DNA from: Cytophagales bacterium
Lineage (GTDB): Bacteria; Bacteroidota; Bacteroidia; Cytophagales; Cyclobacteriaceae
DNA: 15,786 bases
Assembly: GCA_003500135.1 (NCBI GenBank)
Contig: DNTA01000099.1
Span: 1-15,786 of the forward strand
Direction of reading: 5' to 3'
Made by a program: the position numbers and the translations under genes. Under the pieces are notes generated by a model. The model saw nothing but the letters and a program-made list of their open reading frames with translations, did not search any database and was not told where the DNA came from. Below, piece after piece: positions 1 to 8,930 of this stretch. The first letter of the stretch is position 1. Each line of letters opens with the position of its first letter.

Positions 1-150
1 AACATCAAGCGATTGATGGATATTGGATGTTACAGAGGTATTCGTCACAGAGCTGGTCTACCATTACGTGGTCAACGCACAAAGAACAATTCGAGAACAC
101 GTAAAGGTCGAAGAAAAACAGTGGCAAATAAGAAAAAAGCAACTAAATAA
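1..150 (+). CDS. rpsM: 30S ribosomal protein S13, C-terminal part (5' end outside window)
   Basis: Only the last 49 codons are present, in frame 1, ending in TAA at 148-150. The translation carries the S13 C-terminal signature: [20 protein letters not shown] at residues 11-30 of the fragment, then an Arg/Lys-rich tail that runs between rRNA helices in the head of the 30S subunit. S13 contacts the large subunit and P-site tRNA. The next gene is rpsK, the order expected for the bacterial alpha-type ribosomal operon, although the 214-nt spacer is far longer than usual. Identity is secure; only the start is missing. Confidence 0.97.
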   Translation, partial: NIKRLMDIGCYRGIRHRAGLPLRGQRTKNNSRTRKGRRKTVANKKKATK

Positions 151-172
151 TTAATCAGTCGATAGAGGGTGG

Positions 173-213
173 GCTGCAGAGTACAACTTGTCATTTAACA
201 AGAGCCTTGCAGC
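173..213 (+). repeat. imperfect hairpin just after rpsM
   Basis: GCTGCA at 173-178 pairs with TGCAGC at 208-213, and CTTGT at 187-191 pairs with ACAAG at 198-202 around a 6-nt loop, with an 8/5-nt internal loop between the two stems. No T-run follows, so it is not a standard intrinsic terminator. It could be a processing or 3'-end stabilising structure. Its significance is uncertain. Confidence 0.35.
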
Positions 214-245
214 ATATCATCTAAGGACTACAAACCAAATAAGAC

Positions 246-323
246 GTTAGTCAATTAGTATTTAGAAGTTAGATGAATCTGTTTGAAATAGAAATGTTTA
301 GGATTCTAAAAACTAAAACTAAC
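246..323 (+). promoter_or_regulatory. long imperfect hairpin in the rpsM-rpsK spacer
   Basis: TTAGTATTTAGAA (255-267) pairs with TTCTAAAAACTAA (304-316) in 12 of 13 positions. GTTAG (246-250) pairs with CTAAC (319-323) across a small internal loop. That gives about 17 base pairs closing a 36-nt apical region, and the hairpin ends 41 nt before the rpsK start. The whole 151-364 spacer has no convincing gene. The structure is read directly from the sequence; a role in processing or in translational control of rpsK is inference. Confidence 0.5.
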
Positions 324-364
324 CTGGCTCACCAACAAGGCGGGCATCTAGAAACTATAATAGT

Positions 365-748
365 ATGGCAAAGTCAAGTACAAAAAAACGCAAGGTAATT
401 GTGGACGCTATTGGTGAGGCACACATCGCTGCCTCATTCAATAACATCATTATCTCCTTAACCAATAAAAAAGGAGATGTTATTTCGTGGTCATCTGCTG
501 GTAAAATGGGCTTTAGAGGATCTAAGAAAAATACCCCATATGCAGCTCAGTTGGCAGCAGAAGATGCGGCTGGAGTTGCGAAGGAGGCCGGATTAAAAAA
601 GGTCAAAGTGTTTGTGAAAGGCCCGGGTAACGGAAGAGAATCTGCTATCAGATCCATTCACAATGCAGGTATAGAAGTGACTGAGATCATTGATGTGACT
701 CCACTACCACATAATGGCTGTCGTCCACCAAAACGCAGAAGAGTATAA
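365..748 (+). CDS. rpsK: 30S ribosomal protein S11
   Basis: Encodes a 127-residue S11, the normal bacterial length. S11 sits on the 30S platform, binds 16S rRNA near the E site and helps shape the mRNA exit region. The family body is complete: [21 protein letters not shown] near residues 26-46, the conserved [13 protein letters not shown] stretch near 86-98, and the closing [12 protein letters not shown] tail. No Shine-Dalgarno sequence precedes the ATG; the leader is A-rich, as is normal in Bacteroidota. It lies between rpsM and rpsD and is presumably co-transcribed with both, with structured spacers on either side. Confidence 0.98.
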   Translation: MAKSSTKKRKVIVDAIGEAHIAASFNNIIISLTNKKGDVISWSSAGKMGFRGSKKNTPYAAQLAAEDAAGVAKEAGLKKVKVFVKGPGNGRESAIRSIHNAGIEVTEIIDVTPLPHNGCRPPKRRRV

Positions 749-768
749 TATAATTAAATATCAACTTG

Positions 769-824
769 AGCGGATACCACTCTTTTAAAGGATAAGCAAA
801 AGACCTTAATTTAAAAGAGCCGCT
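769..824 (+). promoter_or_regulatory. long hairpin immediately upstream of rpsD (candidate S4 leader element)
   Basis: CTCTTTTAAA (780-789) pairs perfectly with TTTAAAAGAG (810-819), and AGCGG (769-773) pairs with CCGCT (820-824); six unpaired bases lie on the 5' side only. The 20-nt apical segment can add a short GG/CC pairing. The structure ends 15 nt before the rpsD ATG and no T-run follows it, so termination is unlikely. S4 is a known translational autoregulator in other bacteria, which makes a leader role conceivable, but that link is inference. Confidence 0.55.
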
Positions 825-839
825 TTATAACAATGTAAA

Positions 840-1445
840 ATGGCAAGATATACTGGTCCAAAAACTAAAATTGCTCGTAAGTTCGGGCAACCTATTTTCG
901 GTGAAGATAAATCATTCGAAAAAAGAAACTACCCTCCGGGTCAACACGGAAATAACCGCAGACGAGGAAAAAAATCTGAGTACGCTATCCAGTTAATGGA
1001 AAAGCAGAAAGCCAAATACACCTATGGTGTTTTGGAACGTCAATTCAGGAATATGTTCAAAAAAGCTACGGCTTCGCAGGGCATTACGGGTGAGGTACTG
1101 CTTCAATTGTGTGAGTCGCGTTTAGACAACGTAGTTTACAGAATGGGAATTGCACCATCCAGGAGTGCGGCAAGACAGCTTGTTTCTCACAGACATATTA
1201 CCGTAAATGGGCAGAAGGTTAATATTCCTTCATATCAGCTTAAGGCAGGTGACGTTGTTGCCGTGAGAGAAAAATCAAAATCTCTTGAGGTTATTCAAAA
1301 CTCGCTGGCCAATGCAAGTCAGGTTTATGAATGGATTACCTGGAACAACGATAAGATGGAAGGTACTTACGTTTCTGTTCCTGCCCGTATTCAAATCCCT
1401 GAGCAGATCAACGAGCAGTTCATCGTCGAATTGTATTCTAAATAA
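840..1445 (+). CDS. rpsD: 30S ribosomal protein S4
   Basis: A 201-residue S4, a primary 16S rRNA binder that nucleates 30S assembly. The N-terminal domain begins [16 protein letters not shown] and lacks the Cys4 zinc knuckle found in some S4 proteins, so this is the zinc-free form. The S4 RNA-binding fold spans roughly residues 91-151, with [11 protein letters not shown] and [18 protein letters not shown] visible. The C-terminus [22 protein letters not shown] is typical for Bacteroidota. It follows rpsK by 91 nt, most of it a hairpin, and precedes rpoA by 91 nt. In enterobacteria S4 represses the alpha operon, so self-control here is possible but unproven. Confidence 0.98.
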   Translation: MARYTGPKTKIARKFGQPIFGEDKSFEKRNYPPGQHGNNRRRGKKSEYAIQLMEKQKAKYTYGVLERQFRNMFKKATASQGITGEVLLQLCESRLDNVVYRMGIAPSRSAARQLVSHRHITVNGQKVNIPSYQLKAGDVVAVREKSKSLEVIQNSLANASQVYEWITWNNDKMEGTYVSVPARIQIPEQINEQFIVELYSK

Positions 1446-1474
1446 AAATTAATCACATTGGTATTCGGCCAAAG

Positions 1475-1504
1475 GGTTTAAAGCTTTCTTCACGCTTCTA
1501 AACC
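1475..1504 (+). promoter_or_regulatory. hairpin in the rpsD-rpoA spacer
   Basis: GGTTTAAAGC (1475-1484) pairs with GCTTCTAAACC (1494-1504): ten base pairs with one bulged C, closing a 9-nt loop. It ends 32 nt before the rpoA ATG. No T-run follows, which argues against a terminator inside the operon. It may be a processing site or translational element. Confidence 0.5.
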
Positions 1505-1536
1505 GCGCAACCGGATCACAATTAAAACGAAGAAAA

Positions 1537-2529
1537 ATGGCAATATTAAATTTTCAGAAGCCCGATAAAGTCATCATGATCGATTCGACCGATTTTGAGG
1601 GTAAGTTCGAATTCAGACCTTTGGAACCAGGATACGGATTGACTGTTGGAAACGCACTTCGAAGAGTACTTTTATCCTCTTTAGAGGGATTTGCGATCAC
1701 GTCAGTGCGAATAGAGGGTGTGGATCACGAGTTCTCCACTATTTCCGGGGTTGTTGAGGATGTGACCGAGATCATCTTAAACCTGAAGCAAGTCAATTTT
1801 AAGCGTCAGATTGACGAGGTAGATAACGAGACAGTAACCATTTCAATTTCAGGACAGGATCAGATAACTGCCGGGGATTTTCAAAAGTTTATTTCTGGCT
1901 TCCAGGTATTAAATACCGACTTGGTCATTTGTAATTTAGATCCAAAGGTAAATATCAATATGGAGATTACCATTGAAAAAGGAAGAGGGTATGTACCAGC
2001 AGAAGAGAATAAAAAAGCTTCTGCACCTGTAGGAACTATTTTTACAGACTCTATTTATACGCCTATAAAAAATGTAAAGTATAGTATCGAAAACTACCGT
2101 GTTGAGCAAAAGACAGACTACGAAAAGCTTGTTTTTGAAATCATCACAGACGGCTCTATAAACCCCAAAGACGCTCTGACGGAGGCGGCTAAAATTTTAA
2201 TTCATCATTTTATGCTATTCTCTGATGAGCGTATCACTCTTGAAGCAGATGAGATTGCACAGACAGAAACCTACGACGAAGAGTCTCTTCATATGAGACA
2301 ATTACTCAAGACGAAACTGGTAGATATGGACCTTTCAGTGCGTGCATTGAACTGTTTGAAAGCTGCTGAAGTGGATACACTTGGAGATTTGGTTTCGTTT
2401 AATAAGAATGATTTGATGAAGTTTAGAAATTTTGGAAAAAAATCGCTTACAGAACTGGAAGAACTGGTGAGTGTAAAGGGCCTAAATTTTGGAATGGATT
2501 TGAGTAAATATAAATTAGATAAAGATTAA
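1537..2529 (+). CDS. rpoA: DNA-directed RNA polymerase subunit alpha
   Basis: A full-length 330-residue alpha subunit. The N-terminal assembly domain contains the dimerisation stretch [20 protein letters not shown] near residues 38-57, the scaffold on which beta and beta-prime assemble. The C-terminal domain starts near residue 266. Its conserved Arg lies at about 269 in [10 protein letters not shown], equivalent to the DNA-contacting Arg265 of E. coli, and the helix-hairpin-helix-like segment [14 protein letters not shown] follows. Both halves are intact, so activator and UP-element contacts should be possible. It sits in the usual place between rpsD and rplQ. Confidence 0.98.
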   Translation: MAILNFQKPDKVIMIDSTDFEGKFEFRPLEPGYGLTVGNALRRVLLSSLEGFAITSVRIEGVDHEFSTISGVVEDVTEIILNLKQVNFKRQIDEVDNETVTISISGQDQITAGDFQKFISGFQVLNTDLVICNLDPKVNINMEITIEKGRGYVPAEENKKASAPVGTIFTDSIYTPIKNVKYSIENYRVEQKTDYEKLVFEIITDGSINPKDALTEAAKILIHHFMLFSDERITLEADEIAQTETYDEESLHMRQLLKTKLVDMDLSVRALNCLKAAEVDTLGDLVSFNKNDLMKFRNFGKKSLTELEELVSVKGLNFGMDLSKYKLDKD

Positions 2530-2531
2530 CT

Positions 2532-2587
2532 TAACCATAGTTTGCTCTCACGACGATAAATGTCGTGATTTGGTAGCAAGATGGTTA
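2532..2587 (+). promoter_or_regulatory. three-segment hairpin in the rpoA-rplQ spacer
   Basis: Three nested perfect stems stack along one axis: TAACCAT (2532-2538) with ATGGTTA (2581-2587), TTGCT (2542-2546) with AGCAA (2575-2579), and CACGAC (2549-2554) with GTCGTG (2562-2567), closing a 7-nt loop. This gives 18 base pairs and uses almost the whole 72-nt spacer. It ends 14 nt before the rplQ ATG and is not followed by T residues. It is the most regular of the four spacer hairpins. Function is inferred only. Confidence 0.6.
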
Positions 2588-2601
2588 CTTAAAAGAATGT
2601 C

Positions 2602-3078
2602 ATGAGACACGGAAAAAAATTCAATCACCTTGGTAGAAAGACTGCACATAGAAAATCTATGCTCGCTAATATGGCTTGTTCCCTAATTGAACACAAGCGC
2701 ATCAATACTACCGTAGCCAAGGCTAAAGCCTTAAAACAGTTTGTAGAACCGATTATTACCAAGTCTAAGGAGGATACCACTCATAACAGACGAATTGTAA
2801 TGTCCAGGCTCAGACAAAAAGAAGCTGTGACGGAGCTATTCAGAGATGTGGCTGTGAAGGTTGGTGATCGACCGGGCGGATACACACGGATCATTAAATT
2901 AGGCAACCGTCTTGGTGACAATGCCGACATGGCCATGATAGAGCTCGTGGATTACAACGAACTGTACAATGCAGGTAAACCTGCTAAGAAATCGACTCGA
3001 AGAAGCAGAAGGGGTGGTAAAAAGTCAACTACAACACCTGCAGTGCCTGAAACCAAAGCTACTAACGAGGAAGAATAA
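2602..3078 (+). CDS. rplQ: 50S ribosomal protein L17
   Basis: Encodes 158 residues. The L17 core occupies about the first 115, beginning [20 protein letters not shown] and including [17 protein letters not shown] and [22 protein letters not shown]17 lies near the peptide exit tunnel of the 50S subunit. Beyond the core is a roughly 40-residue extension, first Lys/Arg/Ser-rich, then Pro/Thr-rich with an acidic end; extended L17 tails are common in Bacteroidota and the tail is probably disordered. It is the last gene of the ribosomal operon, and a strong intrinsic terminator lies 25 nt past the stop. Confidence 0.97.
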   Translation: MRHGKKFNHLGRKTAHRKSMLANMACSLIEHKRINTTVAKAKALKQFVEPIITKSKEDTTHNRRIVMSRLRQKEAVTELFRDVAVKVGDRPGGYTRIIKLGNRLGDNADMAMIELVDYNELYNAGKPAKKSTRRSRRGGKKSTTTPAVPETKATNEEE

Positions 3079-3102
3079 ATGTTAATAAGCATTAATAAAT
3101 AC

Positions 3103-3138
3103 AAGGGATAAGCTTTATAAGTTTATCCCTTTTTTTTT
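3103..3138 (+). terminator. intrinsic terminator of the ribosomal protein operon
   Basis: AAGGGATAA (3103-3111) pairs with TTATCCCTT (3123-3131). The stem can extend inward through G-U, C-G and two T-A pairs to a 3-nt loop, about 13 pairs in all, and runs into an uninterrupted T tract ending at 3138. It lies directly after rplQ, separating the operon from carA. Confidence 0.92.
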
Positions 3139-3194
3139 GATTTTTGTACAGTAGAATGTCAGCCAATCTAAAAAAGTAAATTAAAGTTACTCCA

Positions 3195-4298
3195 ATGAAG
3201 TACACGCAAAGAAAAAAAGCACTGGTTCTTTTGGCAGATGGAACCATTTTTTACGGAAAGTCCATCGGAATAGAAGGAACATCTTTTGGTGAAGTTTGTT
3301 TTAATACGGGAACGACAGGCTATCAGGAAATATTTACTGACCCGTCTTATTTTGGACAATTGATGGTCACCACCAATGCACACATAGGTAACTATGGAGC
3401 AGAAGAGGATGAGGTAGAATCAGAATCTATTAAAATTGCAGGACTTATATGTAGAAACTTCAGTTTTGAGTATTCAAGACCTGCTGCCGACGAGTCCTTA
3501 GAGGAGTTCTTTAGAAGACATAACAAAATGGTTATTTCCGATGTAGACACGAGAGGACTGGTAAGTTATATCCGAGAAAAAGGAGCGATGAATGCGGTGA
3601 TTTCTACCGATGTGGAAAATGTAGAGGAATTGAAAAAACAATTGGCTGAAGTACCTTCAATGAGTGGTCTAGAGCTTGCCTCTGAGGTTTCAACTAAAGA
3701 ACCTTATTATTACGGCAATGAAAATGCCAAGTATAAAATTGCTGCACTGGATATTGGTATAAAAAAGAATATTTTAAGGAATTTAGCGAGTAGAGATGCT
3801 TTCATAAAAGTGTTCCCCTATAATTCAACATTTGAGGAACTCGAGGCCTTTCAACCTGATGGGTATTTTTTATCGAATGGCCCTGGAGATCCTGAGCCAT
3901 TGGCCGAAGCTCAGCAATTGGCAAAAGAGGTGCTCAAACGAGATTTACCGTTGTTTGGTATTTGCCTTGGCCACCAGGTTATTGCTCTAGCAAATGGCAT
4001 TTCTACTTATAAAATGCACAATGGTCACAGGGGAATTAATCATCCGGTTAAAAATTTAATTACTGGGAAGGGAGAAATCACCTCACAGAATCATGGTTTT
4101 GCCATTAATAGAGAAGAAACAGAGTCACATCCTGATGTTGAGATTACACACGTGCATCTGAATGATTCTACCGTAGCCGGCATTAGGATAAAAAATAAAA
4201 ATTGTTTTTCTGTTCAATATCATCCGGAGGCAAGTCCGGGACCACATGATTCAATGTATCTGTTTGACCAGTTTATAGAAAACATCCGGAGAAATTAA
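3195..4298 (+). CDS. carA: carbamoyl-phosphate synthase small (glutaminase) subunit
   Basis: A 367-residue CarA, close to the usual length. It hydrolyses glutamine and channels ammonia to CarB for carbamoyl phosphate, feeding pyrimidine and arginine synthesis in the cytoplasm. The N-terminal CarA domain fills about residues 1-160. The class I glutamine amidotransferase domain follows, with the nucleophile Cys257 in PLFGICLGHQ, the SQNHGFAI segment near 297-304, and His343/Glu345 in QYHPEASPGP completing the triad. carB is not adjacent. The gene lies between the ribosomal operon terminator and its own terminator, so it looks monocistronic. No pyrimidine-responsive leader was recognised in the 116-nt upstream gap. 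Confidence 0.97.
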   Translation: MKYTQRKKALVLLADGTIFYGKSIGIEGTSFGEVCFNTGTTGYQEIFTDPSYFGQLMVTTNAHIGNYGAEEDEVESESIKIAGLICRNFSFEYSRPAADESLEEFFRRHNKMVISDVDTRGLVSYIREKGAMNAVISTDVENVEELKKQLAEVPSMSGLELASEVSTKEPYYYGNENAKYKIAALDIGIKKNILRNLASRDAFIKVFPYNSTFEELEAFQPDGYFLSNGPGDPEPLAEAQQLAKEVLKRDLPLFGICLGHQVIALANGISTYKMHNGHRGINHPVKNLITGKGEITSQNHGFAINREETESHPDVEITHVHLNDSTVAGIRIKNKNCFSVQYHPEASPGPHDSMYLFDQFIENIRRN

Positions 4299-4301
4299 TG
4301 G

Positions 4302-4340
4302 AAAAACCGCAACAAAATTTAATTTTTATTGCGGTTTTTT
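4302..4340 (+). terminator. intrinsic terminator after carA
   Basis: AAAAACCGCAA (4302-4312) pairs with TTGCGGTTTTT (4329-4339), and AAAAT/ATTTT can extend the stem inside. It ends in a run of six T and starts 4 nt after the carA stop. Confidence 0.93.
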
Positions 4341-4355
4341 AGTTCCGAAAACATT

Positions 4356-4379
4356 ATCGTAAATATTAATCGTAAATAT
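4356..4379 (+). repeat. tandem ATCGTAAATAT repeat upstream of eno
   Basis: The 11-mer ATCGTAAATAT occurs at 4356-4366 and again at 4369-4379, a 13-bp period, about 35-60 bp upstream of the proposed eno -7 element. It may be a chance result of AT-rich sequence or a binding site for a regulator. Confidence 0.4.
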
Positions 4380-4391
4380 GATAAATACTAG

Positions 4392-4421
4392 TTTCAACAG
4401 TTTCATATTTTCGTAATTTTA
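4392..4421 (+). promoter_or_regulatory. possible Bacteroidota-type promoter of eno
   Basis: TTTC at 4392-4395 stands for the -33 element (consensus TTTG). After 18 bp, TAATTTTA at 4414-4421 matches the -7 consensus TAnnTTTG in all but the last base. The -7 word is preceded by TTTTCG, exactly as in the gltA promoter region. Predicted from the consensus only. Confidence 0.38.
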
Positions 4422-4430
4422 ACCAACTAA

Positions 4431-5741
<1,311 letters not shown>

Positions 5742-5757
5742 GACATTAGAAATTCTG

Positions 5758-5785
5758 AAAAAGCCCTCTTTTTGAGGGCTTTTTT
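5758..5785 (+). terminator. intrinsic terminator after eno
   Basis: AAAAAGCCCTC (5758-5768) pairs with GAGGGCTTTTT (5774-5784), closing a 5-nt T-rich loop and followed by a T tract. It starts 16 nt after the eno stop. Confidence 0.93.
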
Positions 5786-5895
5786 GGTTAACCATTCTGG
5801 CAACTTCAGTTAACCTGAATTTAATCATTCTAGAAGTGCCCTGTTTTCTTTTATTGATTAATTTGCCGACCTAAACATCAATAACACTCTTTACC

Positions 5896-7437
5896 ATGGC
5901 TAGTTTTCTTTTTGTAAGTGCCGAAAACGATGGAATTGCTAAATGTAAAGCAGGAGGCATGGGGGATGTCGTTAGAGATGTACCCAGAGTTATTTCTGAA
6001 CGAGGGGATACAGTGAATGTTGTGACACCTTCCTATGGTCGCCTTCACATCAACGCAAGCTTCATTTCTGATATTGATTTTATTTACAGAGGACAGCGTA
6101 CTAAGGCCAAATTATACGAGGCAGTGCCCAAAAAGGAATTTGAACATCTTACACATTATGTGATACACCACGAAGACATTAAACCTGGAACTATTGCAGA
6201 TATTTATTTTAACGATGAGGATCAACCGTTCTTTACAGACTCCTGTATGTTTTCATTATTTTGTACAGCTGTATCTCAAGCGATACTAAACAATGAATTT
6301 GGTAAGCTGGACATCGTTCATCTGCACGATTGGCATACTAGCCTAATCCTTTTTCTCAGACAATATCATCCGGGATTTACGGGGCTTTGGGATATAAGAA
6401 TGGTATATTCCATTCATAATCTGGCAATTCAGGGAATAAGGCCACTTAGGGATAACTTTGCATCGATACAAGCATTTTATCCAGAGCTTGAGATCGTCGA
6501 TTCCCAGATTCAGGATCACAGATATCCGGACTGTATCAATCTGATGTCTGTAGGTATTAGGTTTGCAGATGCTGTTCATACGGTATCTCCATCCTATATG
6601 AAAGATATTCAAAAGCCAAGTGACTTTCCAAATTTTGTCGGTGGAGAAGGACTTGAACAGGATTTAATTGATGCCAATAACTCTAACCGCTTATTTGGAA
6701 TCCTCAACGGCTGTAATTACAAGAATATTAATAAGGTCAAAAAAGGTTCTTTTTATAAGAATGCTGTACAGGCAATTTTTGAATGGCTTCAGAAACCAGA
6801 CAAGGAGTATAAATATGATTTTCTGATTCACACTGGTGAAAAGATCGCCAGACTGATGAAAAAGGAGCCCGATTTTGTTTGTGCAAGTGTGGCTCGGCTC
6901 ACAGAACAGAAGTTCTTTATTTTTAAATCTAATCCTCAGGTCTTGATTGATTTGCTGCAAGTTTTGCAGGAACATAATGGGATATATGTTATTCTTGGTA
7001 CCGGAGCCCCTGAGTACGAAGAGCTTTTAAGAGACATCAGTTATCGCTTCGAAAATCTGGTCTTTTTTAACGGTCAGTCTGAAGAGGTAATAGACTCGAT
7101 ATATACAGAATCTGATCTCTATTTGATGCCCAGTCTTTTTGAACCTTGTGGGATCAGTCAGATGCTGGCAATGAGAAATGGACAACCATGTTTGGTACAC
7201 GCAACTGGTGGGCTAATGGATACGGTTGTTGACCAGGTTACAGGTTTTCATTTTTCAGGAGCTACTCTAGAGGATCAGGGGACAGACTTTATCAATGTTT
7301 TCAGAAAAGTCATGGATCTTTATTTAAATTGTCCTGAAGAATGGAAAAAGATGCGGAAAGAGGCAAAAAAAGTTAGATTCACATGGAAGGATTCGGTCAA
7401 TAAATACTACCGGGACTTATACCGCATCACGTCTTGA
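5896..7437 (+). CDS. glycogen/starch synthase family (GT5-like) glycosyltransferase, divergent
   Basis: A 513-residue GT-B fold protein resembling GlgA, which adds glucose from ADP- or UDP-glucose to a growing alpha-1,4-glucan. The N-terminal sugar-nucleotide loop is CKAGGMGDVVRDVP (residues 17-30, KxGG-type). HLHDWHTSL (142-150) matches the HDWHT motif, and the C-terminal half has SVARLTEQK (331-339) and SLFEPCGISQ (413-422) with the catalytic Glu416. Oddities: canonical QKG becomes QKFF, and the NGID motif reads NGCN (271-274). These suggest a paralogous branch whose donor or acceptor may differ, so glgA is not assigned. It stands alone between eno and gltA, without other glycogen genes and without a clear terminator. 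A weak -7-like TTAATTTG lies at 5858-5865. Confidence 0.82.
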   Translation: MASFLFVSAENDGIAKCKAGGMGDVVRDVPRVISERGDTVNVVTPSYGRLHINASFISDIDFIYRGQRTKAKLYEAVPKKEFEHLTHYVIHHEDIKPGTIADIYFNDEDQPFFTDSCMFSLFCTAVSQAILNNEFGKLDIVHLHDWHTSLILFLRQYHPGFTGLWDIRMVYSIHNLAIQGIRPLRDNFASIQAFYPELEIVDSQIQDHRYPDCINLMSVGIRFADAVHTVSPSYMKDIQKPSDFPNFVGGEGLEQDLIDANNSNRLFGILNGCNYKNINKVKKGSFYKNAVQAIFEWLQKPDKEYKYDFLIHTGEKIARLMKKEPDFVCASVARLTEQKFFIFKSNPQVLIDLLQVLQEHNGIYVILGTGAPEYEELLRDISYRFENLVFFNGQSEEVIDSIYTESDLYLMPSLFEPCGISQMLAMRNGQPCLVHATGGLMDTVVDQVTGFHFSGATLEDQGTDFINVFRKVMDLYLNCPEEWKKMRKEAKKVRFTWKDSVNKYYRDLYRITS

Positions 7438-7533
7438 TAAGCTTTCAGACAATGTAAGAAAATACTTATAAAATATTTGTTCGTATCCTATAGTTAAACA
7501 CTTTTATATTTACCAAAAGCTTGTTAAATGTGT

Positions 7534-7564
7534 TTTCGAAATCGTTATAGTTTTCGTAAATTCG
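7534..7564 (+). promoter_or_regulatory. possible Bacteroidota-type promoter of gltA
   Basis: TTTC at 7534-7537 (for TTTG at -33) is followed after 19 bp by TAAATTCG at 7557-7564, one mismatch from the -7 consensus TAnnTTTG. TTTTCG directly precedes the -7 word, the same arrangement as upstream of eno. A second TTTTCG also lies at 7533-7538. Prediction only. Confidence 0.38.
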
Positions 7565-7598
7565 CGTACCATTTAAATCACAAAAAAAACCATATTAA

Positions 7599-8885
7599 AT
7601 GTCAGATAAAGCGATACTGGAAATCAATGGAGAGAAGCACGAATTACCTCTTGTAAAAGGAACTGAAAACGAGCTAGCAATAGATATTAAAAGCTTAAGA
7701 TCGTCTACTGGAGGTGTCATCACAATTGATCCCGGTTATAAGAATACGGGAAGTTGTGAAAGTGCAATAACGTTTTTAAATGGTGAAAAAGGGATCTTAC
7801 GATACAGAGGTTATTCGATAGAAGAACTGGCTGAAAAAGCCGATTTTCTGGAGGTGGCTTATCTATTGATTTTTGGAGAACTTCCAACTGAACAGCAACT
7901 GGATAAATTTCATTCGGATATTAAGTCTCATGCCCTTGTTGATGAGGACGTAAAAAAAATTCTGGATGCTTTTCCAAAGGCTGCTCATCCCATGGGCGTT
8001 TTGTCTTCCTTAACAAGTGCCCTGACGGCATTCAACCCATCTTCTGTGGATGTGAGTTCTGAGGAAGATATGTATAATGCAATTGTTCGCATACTGGGTA
8101 AGTTTCCTGTGCTCGTGGCCTGGACCATGCGTAAAAAACAAGGGCTTCCTCTTGAGTACGGGGACGATAGCCTGGGGTATGTTGAGAATGTTCTAAAGAT
8201 GATGTTTAAAAACCCAAACAATCCTTACGTGCAGAACCCTATTCTGGTGGACGCTCTGAATAAACTGCTTATCCTTCATGCTGATCATGAGCAAAACTGT
8301 TCGACTTCAACGGTCCGAATAACAGGGTCATCTCATGCCGGTTTATTTGTTTCATTATCAGCGGGAATCTCAGCCTTGTGGGGACCTTTGCATGGAGGAG
8401 CCAATCAGGCTGTACTTGAAATGCTTGAGGCAATAAAAGCTGATGGCGGAGATACTAAAAAATACATGGCCAAAGCAAAGGACAAAGAAGACCCCTTTCG
8501 ATTAATGGGTTTTGGGCACAGAGTGTATAAAAATTTTGATCCAAGGGCGAGAATTATTAAGAAAGCTGCAGATGAGGTTTTGGGTGATCTGGGAATTGAT
8601 GATCCGGTACTCGATATTGCGAAAGGTTTGGAAAAAGAAGCTCTCGAAGATCAGTACTTCGTGGATAGGAAGTTATATCCAAACGTTGATTTTTATTCCG
8701 GAATCATCTACCGTGCCATGGGAATTCCGGTGGAGATGTTCACGGTTATGTTTGCCCTGGGAAGGTTACCAGGTTGGATCGCTCAATGGCGTGAAATGCG
8801 AATGAAAAAAGAACCTATCGGAAGACCACGACAACTCTATGTGGGTGAAACTTATAGGCCATTTAAACCATTAAGCAAACGATAA
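7599..8885 (+). CDS. gltA: citrate synthase
   Basis: A 428-residue citrate synthase, matching the hexameric bacterial type II enzyme in length and in its roughly 50-residue N-terminal beta domain. It condenses oxaloacetate with acetyl-CoA at entry to the TCA cycle. The catalytic triad is intact: His265 in GPLHGGANQA, His307 in MGFGHRVYKNFDPRA and Asp364 in NVDFYSG. LHADHEQNCSTSTVR (226-240) holds conserved substrate-site residues. Type II enzymes are often NADH-inhibited; whether this one is cannot be read here. It has a candidate promoter in the 161-nt upstream gap and a strong terminator directly after the stop. Confidence 0.98.
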   Translation: MSDKAILEINGEKHELPLVKGTENELAIDIKSLRSSTGGVITIDPGYKNTGSCESAITFLNGEKGILRYRGYSIEELAEKADFLEVAYLLIFGELPTEQQLDKFHSDIKSHALVDEDVKKILDAFPKAAHPMGVLSSLTSALTAFNPSSVDVSSEEDMYNAIVRILGKFPVLVAWTMRKKQGLPLEYGDDSLGYVENVLKMMFKNPNNPYVQNPILVDALNKLLILHADHEQNCSTSTVRITGSSHAGLFVSLSAGISALWGPLHGGANQAVLEMLEAIKADGGDTKKYMAKAKDKEDPFRLMGFGHRVYKNFDPRARIIKKAADEVLGDLGIDDPVLDIAKGLEKEALEDQYFVDRKLYPNVDFYSGIIYRAMGIPVEMFTVMFALGRLPGWIAQWREMRMKKEPIGRPRQLYVGETYRPFKPLSKR

Positions 8886-8890
8886 AAAAT

Positions 8891-8919
8891 AAAGCTTCAT
8901 GTGCTCATGAAGCTTTTTT
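8891..8919 (+). terminator. intrinsic terminator after gltA, in the leader of the next gene
   Basis: AAAGCTTCAT (8891-8900) pairs perfectly with ATGAAGCTTT (8907-8916) around the 6-nt loop GTGCTC, followed by T residues to 8919. It lies 5 nt after the gltA stop and ends only 11 nt before the next ATG at 8931. The downstream gene therefore depends on readthrough or on an internal promoter. Confidence 0.92.
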
Positions 8920-8930
8920 CTATTCTATCT

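Noticed and set aside
273..398. 41-codon open frame in the rpsM-rpsK spacer that runs into rpsK
   Set aside because: It overlaps the rpsK start out of frame, lies across the 246-323 hairpin, and resembles no known ribosomal or leader peptide. It is more likely chance.
5858..5865. TTAATTTG as a -7 promoter element of the glycogen synthase-like gene
   Set aside because: It has one mismatch to the consensus and no -33 TTG at a suitable distance, so it is not called as a feature.
6343..6975. Two antisense frames under the glycogen synthase-like gene
   Set aside because: They have no domain features and lie opposite a full-length gene with conserved motifs, so they are shadows.
8512..8805. 97-codon alternative-frame reading within gltA
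   Set aside because: It is wholly inside a clearly coding citrate synthase frame and has no recognisable protein features.
8901..8930. Extended GTG start of the guanidino hydrolase
   Set aside because: The GTG is the first codon in the loop of the perfect gltA terminator, and the extra ten residues are just translated terminator sequence. ATG at 8931 is better.
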